From NCBI GenBank assembly GCA_903813345.2, contig CAIIXF020000009.1, positions 36,575,759 through 36,639,758 of the forward strand: 64,000 bases of DNA. The letters run 5' to 3'. Source of the DNA: Owenia fusiformis (lineage: Eukaryota > Annelida > Polychaeta > Sabellida > Oweniidae). The notes beneath the pieces were generated by a model. It did not search any database. It was not told where the DNA came from and worked only from the letters and a program-made list of their open reading frames with translations. Positions within the stretch are counted from its first letter, which is position 1; each line of letters starts with the position of its first letter. Positions 12,788 to 25,078 of this stretch are shown piece after piece. The translations under genes were made by a program, and so were the position numbers.

Positions 12788-15331
12788 TATTGTCATTGTT
12801 ATTAGTTGTTGCTTAATTTATCATTATAGCTCAAATATACAGCATAAACATTCAGTATTGTATTTATTTTCAACTTATTTGAACAGTTCATTATTCTATA
12901 AACCCTGTTTCTTTACAATGAAAATCCCATCCCCTTTATGGTAAATATTCAAAAATATTAACAAAGTTTCAGATTTCTAATTAGAAAAATTTGAATGCCC
13001 AGTTGTATTCATTTTATTTAAAATGCATACAACCCCCACATTTCAAGTTTGAAAAAATTCTGCCCCCTCCCTAGTAGTGTGAAACTTGTATTGTGAACAC
13101 CTATATTGAACACCTGTTCCTAATGAACACTATTTCTTTGAGCATACTCCATTAACTTCTGTTAAACACATCTGTACTTGACATTAGTCATTTGTCTCAG
13201 AAAATACAGATGAAACAAAAATGATTATAATCACGTATACTTATAGCACAGGGTTTGGCCTTGTCAGTGTCATTGATCATTGGTGAGTCTTCACCATTGG
13301 ATAGTTAGGTGAGATTTGACAAATGAATGAAGAGCTTTGAAAATCTGATGGCTCTCACCACAGAGATTTCTACATTCATGTTACATAAATAAAAGTACTT
13401 TGATTAAAATCAATATTTCATCTATCTAACTGAGATATAAACAGATGGATGAGTTGCTGCTTTACCGAGATATTAACAGAAGGGTTTTGTTCATTCTACT
13501 GAAGTACTTTGTACTATGAAGGAATATCCTTACAATGAATATGATGCATTTCAATAATAGTACATGACCCCTGTAGCTAGTACAAACTGATGCCCTTAGA
13601 CATCCATATGCATACTATTTTTTTGTCACCATAAGTGGTGGACGGTGTTCAGCGTCTTGCAGTTGGCATCTGTAACAAATGGCAGATGGTGACATTTTGC
13701 ATGTTAATGCTTTGTTTATTATTATTGGCATGTACATACTACAATGTAGTAACTACATAGTAGTACTATAATATATAGACTCAGTTGTCTGAGAGTGCTA
13801 CAATTTTGAATTTGGATGCATCGGTGTATTTTTCAATAGCACATAACTATAATCAGATAACCATAAAGTTTTAAAATTAGGGCTCCCTTTTGAAATTTCT
13901 CGAAATGGGACCCATTTTTGAAAATGAGGTGCCCAAATGATGTTAAAAACAATGCTGCCTATAATTATACCTTGACACAGACTTTGCCTGATCAACTTAG
14001 GTATTTTCACGTAATTAGAGATGAGAGTCACAATCATGCTCATCAATGGAAGATAAATTTCCTCCAGTTCTCATCAAATCAATAATGTAAAATGGTTGTT
14101 CGGATTGTGTTATTGTGAGATTGTGCATGCAGCATTGCTACTTTCAGTGGTTTCTATATTAGCTATTATATATAGTATAGTAAGTTCACACTGAACATTC
14201 ATGAAAGTACCGCATTTGACATTTTATTTTAAATGAATATCTTGATAACACATGTTTATGCACAAATACAAATACCATGTTACATTTTTGTATGTGAGGG
14301 ATTAAAGCTATCTTAGTCTACATGTATTCATGTGCCAGGTGCATGCTGGTAAAAAAAATTGAATGTGATGTATTTTCATGCCAGTGCTTTTATTATGAAA
14401 TAAAATGGAGGAAATATAAATACATTGAGTTGTTGTTTTTCCCATTCAGAAATTGTTAAGATTAGAATTGGCATTTTGCTCTTGCCTAACCATTGTTGCC
14501 CCCAGATGTAATTTACTCAACATGGCCAAAAATAAAAAGTGATCAGATCTTGCTCTGTGCCATATCACAGCACTGAAGACACAGGGTCACAAGGTTTTTT
14601 CCCTCTTGCCCACTTTCCAAGCATCATAAAATGAGTATAATAGGGCACATGTTTCTAAGGTCCAAAACAAATTGATTCACAATGGGTGAAAATTTTAAAC
14701 TATGCGGCATCGCCAAGGTGTGCTATTTTAATATACACTGGACGAAATATATAGCCATGAAGTCATTCCCATCATACAATATGTATTTGATGTCATATAA
14801 TATATATTTATAGCGTGAGAAATCGATCGGTGACCTCAGGTATGAAAAGCATGAACCAATTTGATGCATCAGAACAGGAACTTGCCAGCTGTGATAGCAT
14901 TTTAAATAGATCTCCCTCTCCTCAATTTGAACATTTATAGTTTTTTGGAAAAAAAGTCATTTCTTGGAGTTTGATACACATAAATATATTTTTTCTTGAA
15001 AGCCCATGATAAATGTGAAAGATGAGATCTAAGTGTTACAGAAATTAAATGTTCAACAAGTGAAAAGCACATATAGTGAGAGTTTTAAAAATGTCAAAGG
15101 AAGTGCCTTTGAAGAACACGTGCTTGCTGAACTAGTTTCACTTTCGTGACCTAGAAAGTTTAGAACGAGGCAATCACAACATGGAGAAAAATTGAAACCA
15201 AGTTATTTTGTGAATATTGCAAGAAATACACGTCGTTATGCAGTTTAGTCGTAACCAATGAACATAAGGATAAAGGACAGAACATTTGAAAACAAATACG
15301 GCGGCCATATAGCTAAAGAACATTCGCTGAA
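12788..15331. other. Intergenic DNA, no gene seen
   Basis: AT-rich sequence upstream of MARS2. A fragment of the GTCACC...GGTGACATTTTG...ATGTTAATGC repeat lies at about 13619-13720. The other open frames here are short and unconvincing. Confidence 0.5.
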
Positions 15332-18300
15332 ATGGCTGCAATAGCGAAAATGATTTCACATCAATTTTTGGGAAGAAAAATCAAGTTGATTTTCAAATTG
15401 AAACTTGGTTTTAGAGCAGTTCACCAATCAAGTCAGTTTTCTATTACAACACCGATATTCTATGTGAATGCAGGTAAGGTACTTCACTTTATGAATATAA
15501 TAGTCATCATAGTATGAATGCTAGCAGTAGTAAATTAGTATGAGTGCGAGCATTTTGGTTAATTTTCTCCGTAATCTTGAGGAATCTCGCAGTCTTGTCT
15601 CATCTGAGCAATTCAGCGAAAAACTAACTTGACCGTTGCGGCTACTTTATGACCTTACAGCAATTAATAAACCATTACACATTTACTTTAGACAACTTCA
15701 AATGCAAATTACAGTAGGGAACATAAAGAATTACTATAGCTATGAAAATGACATGCTGTCGCACATGTAATAAATTCTTACCTCAGTGTATTCAGTTCTC
15801 TATTTTCTCCATCCTAGTAAGTCCAAATATAGTGGAATTTGTGTCCATAATGACAAATAAGAACTTAAAAAGTTGGAGTGGATATTCACATGTTAATGCT
15901 GACTCTTCAAATGTTGAGGTGATTTTGGAGCCCGATTATGCCGCGCAGGAGGATTGGCTCCCAGAATACAACATGCCATGTGCCGGCTTTCAAAATGCCG
16001 TTCCGCAATTTTGAAACTTGTCACGAGTAAATAAGGTTAACTGATGTTGCATTCTGGGAGTCAATCCTCCTTGGATCACAAACATGGCGATTATTTTTGT
16101 TCCCCACTTTATACAGTTGTATAATATTTTTTGCTTGCAGCTCCTCATATTGGTCATATGTACACCGCAGTTCTGGCTGATACTATACATAGATGGCAGC
16201 ACTTACTTGGCAGGAAGAGCTATCTGTATACAGGCACAGATGAACATGGACTAAAGGTATCTCGGAATTTCTCATGAATAGGCCTACTGGGCATTAATTT
16301 CACATTGGTCATTTAGATGCCCTCGAAAAGAATGCCCATGCGCTTTTAAAAGGAGCGTAAAATACTTTATTGTACACTCCTCTCTCAAATAAACACCCAT
16401 GGGCCTATTCTCGAGAAACTCTGGTAAAAGTCATGACAAAAGTTAGGTAAAGATGCTTTTTTTTATCTTGTGCTACTTTAGGATGTTATATTTATCGATC
16501 AGTATGATGGACTCAGTGAGAGTCCATCATACCTGTGTCACCTGTGTCTAGTGAACACCCCTTCGTACTACATACCCCACTGACTTCAGTATAAAATCAC
16601 CTCTGTACTAAATACCTACCTTCAGCTAACAAATTTGTGTGCTTCCATATGTGTCCAGTGTAAACAGGTTTTACTGTATATGTTTATTTTCACCCTCATA
16701 TTGATTTTATCTTGACCCTATTTTGTGACAATGATGGCTCAAGGTGAAGTACATAATAGAACAGTGCAACATATGTATTTTTAATTAGTTTACTAAAGCA
16801 TTTAATTTATATTTTTTAATAACAGATCCAACAGTCTGCTTTAAGGCAGGGTGTAGAGCCACTGGAGCATTGCAACACAGTCTCTCAAACTTTCAGAGTA
16901 AGTTCTGCCTTCACAAGGGTTATGTAGATGTGATGGAGGTCTCTCGATATAGACTTAATTATACGCATCAAGTTTTGAAAATAAATAAACTTTATGACCC
17001 GTCATTTATGAATATTACATGTATATGACCTTGGTGTAATAAAAATTATTTTAATTTAGTCAATCCAATAAATGTTGTTTTGTTCAAGTTTGTACTCAAT
17101 AAACTATCATTTAGTTTAGACTACTTAGGTACTTAGACTACTGATATACATATATTTCAGGATTTGTTCACTACATGTGGGATAGATCATTCTGATTTTG
17201 TTCGTACCACAGAACCAAGACATCGAGATGCTGTGCAAAATTTCTGGGTTAGTTGATTAAGAACCATATAAATCACAATGTGATAAAATGAATGAAGTGA
17301 CTCCAAGTATTATAAAAGACAAAATGAAGCATTCCTTTATATTCACTCATCTTGTAATAAATCCCTTATAACTTCAAATGTTTTATAGGGGTTTGTGTTG
17401 TATGTATTTTCTCATGTTGCCATTCGTGCTTTTTAACTGTACGTAGGGTGTTCTGGAGTCTGGGGGTCACATCTACAAGGGGACGTATGAAGGATGGTAC
17501 TGTACAAATGAGGAGGCTTTCTTAGCAGAGGAACAAACACATATGGTGGATGAAGGTGGAACGGTTAATAGGGTATGTCAGATGTTCTATTGAACAAGTT
17601 CGATCATTCCCAAAAATGCAACAAGATTGAATTTTGAGATGTCTACTCAAAAAACATAATATATGGTAGAAGCATTACAGATCTGTCCAATAATGCAAGA
17701 AACATGTCCCTTACTTTTGGTTATTTGCAAAATGTTTCTAGGGAAGATATTTTAAGACTAAAGGCCCAAATAAATCTAAAAGATGGTAATACATGTACTT
17801 TAGGTGAAAAGATTAGAAGGGGTCCATAATTGGAATTATTCTACTTATGATTTGGCTGTAATCACAGTCATTCACCAGAATGCAGACACTGGTTTCGAAG
17901 AAATTATGAGGTTCAATCATACCAGAAATGGACCCCTGGTGCATCCAAAAAGACTATTATGAGAATACAATCTTAATATTCTTTGTAGGTGTCATTAGAA
18001 AGTGGTCACCCTGTACAATGGACTATTGAGGAGAACTATCTATTCCGACTATCCTCGTTTCAACAACCACTCCTTGAACTGGTAAAGAAAGAAGGTAAAT
18101 TTTTCATAGTCTACATAAATTGAGCTTCGATTTTTAAATATAATAGTACTATGTAAGTCAATTCATAAAATGATAGATTGCTTTCAACAAAGCCTGTGAT
18201 TGTATGTTGCAGTCAGTTTTACATTATATTTACATTAAAGGAGTGGTATCAATATGGTGAACTTTTTGAAGATTTCTTCAAGCCCATACATGAACATTGT

Positions 18301-19369
18301 ATTTGCAGGTTTCATCCAGCCAAGTGTATTCAAGACTATTGTGTTAGGATGGTTAGAATCTGGTCTCCCTGATCTCTCTGTCTCCAGGCAACGTAGTAGG
18401 CTTCCATGGGGCATACAGGTCCCAGGAGATTCAGCCCAAACGGTAAGTACAAAGCTGCATGCCTTTGAGTACATTTAGATGGAGGTCACTAGTCACTTTA
18501 AAAGTGGGCCAGCTTATTGAACCCAGCGCCAATGGTAATAACAGTAGCACCCATATATTGGCACACATTTTTGATAGCTTCTGAAAATCAATGCATCATC
18601 TAAAGTTATTTTTCAAGAATTTATTAAATGGACTGAAACTAATAAATTGTCAATCTGCATTCAGTATCCAGTGAATCTACTGGGGTCTATATATATTAGT
18701 ATGAATGTGTCCATTGTTGTATTTTTAGTCATTTTGCAATTAATTATTCAGGTCCTTCAATATATACAGGGTGGTCAAAAAGATGGAAACCCTGCATTTT
18801 CCTCATATCTTTGTCATTTTAAAATATTACACCCTGAGTGATATTTCACACATTTGTACATCACTCACTTTCCTACCACCCTACCATATTTCACGAAAGT
18901 CAGACTGATAGTCACAATTTTACAGCACTTTAAATAACATGGTTCAGGGTTGGGCATCATCACGCTGTAGGCAAACCTGCAGCAGGTATGGCCTGAATGA
19001 TACAGATGATCTCACTTTTGAGGTCTGCAATTGTCCTGAGGTCATTCTCATACACTCTGGACATTTTGGACTATGTGTGGAGGTTTGCTGAAAGGGCAAT
19101 AGTGGCCACTGGGGCATGATGATGGTGATGGAAGATAGTAGACTGGTAGGAAATTGAATGATGTGCAAATTTGGAAAATATCAGGGAGTTTTTTCTTACA
19201 ATGACAAAGATGTAAGGAAAATGGGGTAAGGGTTTCCGTTCTTTTATCACCCTGTACTTGTTTCTGTGTTTATATTTATACATTTCCTAGTTCTTCAGTC
19301 CTTACATTATCTTTTTCTTTTTTAGCTCACATGGTGAGCTTTTGCAATCACTCACTTGTCCGTCTGTCC

Positions 19370-19436
<67 letters not shown>

Positions 19437-22400
19437 AACAATAGTGGCACGTTTTAAAACCTCTGTCGATAGGATTCCTGTTTTAAGTTATTTCTGTTCA
19501 ACATTAATACAGGAAACCCCCTATGACTCCTGGTTCAAAAGCTCACCTATTTTCAAAATGGCCGTCACTTTTGTCTCGCGAAATTCACTTTTGACCCATT
19601 TCCTAGCTTTACAAATAATTTCAGGTGTCCAACATTGTAAAAATCCATGTCAATGTAAAGCTTAGATATATGAAATAATTTTGTTACAAAAAATCAGCGA
19701 AAAATTGTATCCATTTTTTTATTTTCCGCCATTTTAGTTAACATTGATTTGTCTATCTGACTCGCGAAATCCACTTTCTGTCAATAACAGTGGCACGTTT
19801 TAAAACCTCTGTCGATAGGATTCCTGTTTTAAGTTATTTCTGTTCAACATCAATTCAGTAAACTCCCCTATGACTCCTGGTTCAAAAGCTCGCCTATTTT
19901 CAAAATGGCCGCCATTTTTGTCTCGCAAAATTCACTTTTGACCCATTTCCTAGCTTTACAAATAATTTCAAGTGTCCTACATTGTAAAAATCCATGTCAA
20001 AGTAAAGAGTAGATGTATGAAATAATTTTGTTACAAAAAATCAGCGAAAAATTATATCCATTTATTTATTTTGAGCCATTTTAGTTAACATTGATTTGTC
20101 CATTTGTCTCACAAAATTCACTTTTGGACCATTTACCTTAAACCCTCTGTCGATAGGATTCCCATTTTAAAAAATCTTTTTCAACATCAATACAAAATCT
20201 CTCCTATGACTCTTGGTCTTGCCTATTTCCTAGCTTTACAAAAAATTTCAGCTGTCCTGCATTGTAAAAAGCCATGTCACTGTAAAAAGTAGTTGTATGA
20301 AATAATTTTGTTACAAAAAATCGGCAAAATATTATATCCGTTTTTTTATTTTCAGCCATTTTAGTTAACATTGATTTGTCCATCTGTCTCGCGAAATCCT
20401 CTTTTGGACCATTTGCTTAAAACTTCTGTCGATAGGATTCCAGTTTCAAGTTATTTTTGTTCAACATCAATACAAAAAACTCCCCTATGACTCCTGGTTC
20501 AAAAGCTTGCCTGATTTCAAAATGGTCGCCATTTTTGTCTCACGAAATTCAATTTTGGCCCATTTCCTAGCTTTACAAATAATTTCAGGTGTCTTGCATT
20601 GCAAAAAGCCATGTCACCTTAAAGAGTAGTTGTATGAAATAACTTTGTTACAAATAATTGGCAAAAAATTATATCCGTTTTTTTCAGCCATTTTAATTGA
20701 CTGAGAAACAGATGGCTTGAAGTAATTTTATAACAAAAAATCAGCAAAAAATTATATCCATTTTTTTCTGTCACCATGTGAGCCCAGTACCCACGGTACT
20801 AATTATCCCATCGAACGAAGTTCGGAGGGATATAGGGAACGCCTTTGTCCGTCCGTACGTACGTCCGTATGTACGTACGTACGTCCGTCCGTCCGTCTGT
20901 CCGTCCGTCCGTCCGGGCAATAACTCAAATACCGTTGGCCCGATTTTGTTCATATCTTGTACACATATACCTTATGGGGGAAGAAGTTCTGCTCGAAAGC
21001 CGATTTTCAAAATGGCCGCTCATTTCAAAATGGCGGCCATTTTAGTGCCGATTTTACAGTAATTTAGGTGCAATATGTAAAACTGTTATATCAATATGTT
21101 TAAAATGTAAAAAAATTATAAAGGACATTAATAATGCTACAAATGTAGATATTAAAGAAGCACATGGCAGCCATCTTGAAAAATGGCGGCCTTTACTCGT
21201 CATTTTACGATTTTTGCTATAACTCAAAAAATAGTGGAGCAATTTTGTTCATATTTGATATGTGAATACTTTAAGCATGGCACATTGTCTAATAAAACTT
21301 TGGGGAGTAGTCGGCCATTTTGAAAAATGGCCACCATTTTTATGTGTGTTATTTTACAAATACGTGTGCGATTTTTCAAAAATTTTAGAGGTGGCTACTG
21401 AAAAGCATATTATTTCTTCTGATGACAACTTGGCTAGTGAGCAACCATTTTGAAAATGGTGGCCTTTCTGGTGTGTTATTTTATGATATTTGCTATTCGT
21501 TTGTAAAAATGCCAGCCATTTCTGTTCGATGGGATTCGCTACGCTTTGGCGTTGCCGTTGTTCTGGTTTTTTATTTACCTGTAAATATATGTTAAATGAC
21601 AATATTAAATTATTTTTTTCTAGATATATGTGTGGCTTGATGCTCTAGTGAACTATCTGACAGTCAGTGGTTACCCTGGCAACTCAACCAATTGGCCAAT
21701 CAGCTGTCATGTCATTGGCAAAGATATCTTGAAGTTTCATGCCATCTATTGGCCGGCGTTTCTTATTGCTGCAAAGATGGAGCCACCAAAGCATATTTTC
21801 TGCCATTCTCATTGGACAGTTGAAGATCGTAAGATGTCTAAAAGTTTAGGGAATGTTGTCGATCCGTTTGATCGGATACAGAAGTACACATCTGATGGCT
21901 TGAGATATTTCCTACTGAGGAATGGTGTTCCTCACTTTGACTGCGGTGAGCAAATATTCAATATTATGGGGGACTGTTGGGACAGCTTTTGAATCTGTTT
22001 GTAAAGATCAATATTTTATTCGGTAAATGTGTTGTAAATATATGTGTTTCAGATTACAGTGATGTGAAGGTGATTGCTTGTTTGAATGATGAGCTGTGCA
22101 ATAACCTTGGTAACCTTCTTAGTAGATCTACAGCACCATCTTTAAATCCTGAACAAACATGGGCACCATCTGATGCATCATGGGAAGATTTTCTAACAAA
22201 TCTGTCTGATGAAGATGAGAGTTTGATCAATCAGCTGGTCAATTTACCAGGTAAGTTCTTGGACCCATAACAACCCATTTCTCAAAATCACTCCATGTTG
22301 AAGCAGAATCAAAATCATACCTGTTATACCTCAGATATTATTATAATTTTATGACAGTTTCCAGTTTCAGTCCAACATGTTCAAAGCAATGTCTAAAATG

Positions 22401-23013
22401 TTTTTCTGTAAACTTTTGCATCACCGCTAGCTACACACAAGCTTCTTCTACTCCTTGATGACAATGTCCCTGCACCGGGATGGATAAGATTTACATGAAA
22501 GACTGAGATTTTTTGTGTGAATAATATTGTAAATTTGTGTTATATTTAATTTCAGAGGTGGTTAGCAGTCACATGGACCAATACAACATTTACAAAGCAA
22601 TGGACAGCATTTTAAGAGTCTTACGTGATACTAATGCATTCTTCCAGAGACGGACTCCTTGGAATGATCGCAAATTAGGAACCCATGAAACAATAATAAG
22701 ACTGAATAATACATTACATTGTACATATGAGATTTTACACGTATGTGGAATATTGCTACAACCCATGGTGCCAAATCTATCGAACTCACTACTGAGTCAT
22801 CTTGGGATACCTTCACATAGTAGAACTTACCAAAATGCTACAAGAAGTGCTTTTCATCGCATAAGAATTGGTGAAACAGGAAAGGAAAGACAAATGAAAG
22901 GAAAGAGGTTTTTAGGTGAAAGAAAAGAATTGTTTCCAAGGATATTAACTGAGAAACCTCAGTCTGTACAGCCAGTAAAGTCTAAGAAGAAAAAATTAAA
23001 AGTTCAAAAGTAA
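15332..23013 (+). CDS. MARS2: Mitochondrial methionyl-tRNA synthetase
   Basis: This class I synthetase charges mitochondrial tRNA-Met. Ten exons join in phase: 15332-15473, 16141-16256, 16826-16897, 17161-17247, 17447-17572, 17989-18094, 18309-18442, 21624-21945, 22053-22250, 22556-23013. The product is 586 residues; human MARS2 is 593. The N-terminus is basic and hydrophobic with no acidic residues, as expected for mitochondrial import. [15 protein letters not shown], formed across intron 1, contains the HIGH motif (residues 50-53). TDEHG follows, and KMSKS is at 331-335. The zinc-knuckle cysteines of the long MetRS type are absent, as in mitochondrial and short bacterial forms. A basic C-terminal tail ([11 protein letters not shown]) replaces any tRNA-binding extension. 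Intron 7 (about 3.2 kb) is swollen by three transposon-like repeats. A polyadenylation signal AATAAA (23013-23018) abuts the stop codon. Confidence 0.96.
15947..16072. repeat. Foldback hairpin in MARS2 intron 1
   Basis: AGGAGGATTGGCTCCCAGAA at the left is matched by its reverse complement at the right (TTCTGGGAGTCAATCCTCC), with arms of about 27 bases around a loop of about 70. It is probably a small MITE. It ends about 70 bp before exon 2. Confidence 0.7.
18777..19254. mobile_element. MITE with CAGGGTGGTCAAAAAGATGG ends
   Basis: A 478-bp element flanked by TA on both sides. Its terminal inverted repeats of about 50 bp carry CAGGGTGGTCAAAAAGATGG and, inverted, CCATCTTTTT-type sequence ending ATCACCCTG. 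TA target sites and CAGGGTG ends are typical of Tc1/mariner-derived elements. It lies in MARS2 intron 7 and codes for nothing recognisable. Confidence 0.7.
19323..20800 (+). mobile_element. Interspersed repeat with AGCTCACATGGTGAGC end and internal tandem units
   Basis: It begins AGCTCACATGGTGAGCTTTTG with a CTGT(C) microsatellite (about 19363-19436) and ends at the inverted GTCACCATGTGAGCCC. The interior is four diverged tandem units of about 300-330 bp, each with CTCTGTCGATAGGATTCC, CCCATTTCCTAGCTTTACAA and TCAAAATGGCCGCC-like sequence. The organisation (self-inverted end, microsatellite, internal units) matches the neighbouring element at 20801, though the sequences differ. No transposase is present. 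Confidence 0.75.
20801..21566 (+). mobile_element. Interspersed repeat with (CGTC)n tract, copy 2
   Basis: It abuts the previous element. It starts CTAATTATCCCATCGAACGA and carries a CCGT/ACGT tract (20848-20914). TTTTGAAAATGG-type motifs recur three times, and the end is the inverted TTCGATGGGATTCGCTACGC. It is the best-preserved copy of the family in the window; the interior aligns with 61811-62612. It is inside MARS2 intron 7. Confidence 0.75.
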
Positions 23014-23102
23014 ATAAATGTAAGAAAATTTGATTTGTCATCATAATACATCTCTGGGATAAAGTGGTAGTAGATATTATTATACCCACGAGAAAATGCC
23101 TT

Positions 23103-23308
23103 CGAAAAATCGTGCCATCTTTTGATCCATCAGAGAAACTATAACTTATTGGCTAGATTGACGATGTCATTGGTGTAGGTAGCAAACTGCCCATTCAAAA
23201 ATGGTATTAACTTTTTGCTAATTTTATAAAAGTACAACCTATGACATCATCAATCTAGCCAATATATTGTGGTTTCTCTGATGGATCAAAAGATGGCATG
23301 ATTTATCG
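23103..23308. mobile_element. Foldback element, about 200 bp
   Basis: TGCCATCTTTTGATCCATCA at the left is repeated as its reverse complement at the right, with a second inner pair (TTGGCTAGATTGACGATGTC against GACATCATCAATCTAGCCAA). The arms are about 75 bp around a 45-bp loop. Confidence 0.75.
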
Positions 23309-23996
23309 GAAACGTCTATTGGCTTTCAAAACACTAAATACTAGTAGACAGCATCTCCCCAGAGTAGCTGAAATCTCATCGAATAAAACATATTTTATTG
23401 AATTACTCATCATTTTGAACATTTTGTGGTAATGATAGCCAAAGTTATATTGTCTTCTTTTGGAAAATCTATACAAATGGCTTGACATCATGGCACTGTA
23501 AAAGACGTTCCAACCAATGAATAGGTCCAATGCCCAGTAGGCATCAGCATATAGAGACCAAATCTATAACTACAGTACATAATTATATGCCCTTGTGTTC
23601 CCAGGGAGGATTGAATCCCATGATGATTCCCCTCATGATGCTTACTATTAAGACGTTTGTCTTCAAGTTCACTCTACCCATACTGTAGCCTGTATTTCTT
23701 TAAAAGGTATACAGCATGCCCTCAGCCAGGATTTGCTTAAAGGGGTTCACTTTTTTAAAATTCCAGGGAGGTTCACTTTTGACAACTTCGGCTCAAAAAT
23801 TGCTGGCTACCTACCCTGGCCTGTATCCCTTTTGAACATGGCCATGTGGTAGGGTAGAGCGAAGTTAACACTGCTTGTGCATGTCCATACTTTGTGATCA
23901 CCGCAAGCTTGTTTTGGATCACTTTGTTTCAAATGATATTGTCATGACAATGTGATTCCATTCTCAGAAAAAGGGTACATCACATACAGGGTGTCC

Positions 23997-24352
23997 AATA
24001 AATAAGGTAAAAGATATTGTAACGTTCTTAATATTGCTCCAATCTTGATGAAAATGGGACTGTTTATATATTGCATTTGTGGTAGTAATAGACCTGGGAG
24101 TATGAATAAAGCTATCAGAAAGAATAAATATGTTTCGGAAAGTTGTGACGTAAACAAACTTGCCCGCCTTTTTGTTGTTTTGGTTGCTATAGCAACCACA
24201 ACTCTGTCCAATCAAATAGAAGACGCTTTAAATTCACAGAATAAAGGAACAAAGGTTTGGGTTACAAACTCTGAAAATTTCAGCAAGATTGGTGCAATAT
24301 TAAGAAAGTTACTATATCTTTCACCTTATTTATCAGTTTATTGGACACCCTG
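23997..24352. mobile_element. Mariner-type MITE
   Basis: A 356-bp element between TA dinucleotides. It begins CAGGGTGTCCAATAAATAAG and ends with the inverted form ATTGGACACCCTG. Long subterminal arms (AATATTGC / GCAATATT and more) pair as well. There is no transposase. Confidence 0.75.
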
Positions 24353-25022
24353 TATACTAAATTTTCCATCTAATGCTGCGCATGGGTATGTAGTCTATTA
24401 TCAGTGGATTACAGACATACTGTATTCTATACAAATGGATCATGAAGAGCCAAGCCATTCAGTAAGTTGTATGAAGCTGAAACTAATGGACCACACGGAC
24501 AGAATCTAAACAGAGGGCATGAGGAGGAGCTGTTCTGAACATGCATTTTACTCCATGGAGAACACATTGGCAAGTGGAGACATCAAAAGGTCGATGTCTG
24601 ATTGAAAACTAAATAAATCTAGTTTGTACCCCCAAAAACTAAATACCGGCATGAAAGTTGATCACCGACTTCCGGTTTGAGAATTTGAAATTTTTTTCTA
24701 AAAATGATCGAATTATTGTAGGTTCCTAGAGTAATATGCGGCTTTTTACAACTATTGACAGAATAGTATCCATTGGAATGATTTTGACGAAGAAAACATC
24801 AGGTAGAATAATTTTTAAACCATTCCAAATCAAAATTGCAAAAAATTGAAATGTTGAGATTTGTTGGATAGCAAATTGAAATGGCTTTGAACCCATCCCC
24901 CTAACTAGATTTATTTAGCTTTCGATCCGACATCATTGCAAGAATCTGGCAGTTAGAAACATTTTTTTACATACAGCTGTGCACTACGCTATCAACAAAA
25001 AAAAAGATATATTTTTTCTCGT

Positions 25023-25028
25023 TTTATT
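25023..25028 (-). terminator. RPL3 polyadenylation signal
   Basis: AATAAA on the minus strand, 51 bases past the RPL3 stop codon. This gives a very short 3' UTR, as is common for ribosomal protein mRNAs. Confidence 0.7.
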
Positions 25029-25078
25029 CTTTTCCCCAAGGATGTTTGTACATAGTAACTTGAAAATGTCTATGTTGT

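Larger units (their letters stand above)
23014..25078. other. MARS2-RPL3 intergenic region
   Basis: The two genes converge here. It contains two foldback elements (23103-23308 and 23997-24352) and otherwise no gene that I can support. Confidence 0.5.

Noticed and set aside
20778-21062. Frame with [12 protein letters not shown] repeats
   Set aside because: It is a translation of the CGTC/ACGT microsatellite and the AAAATGGC blocks of an interspersed repeat.
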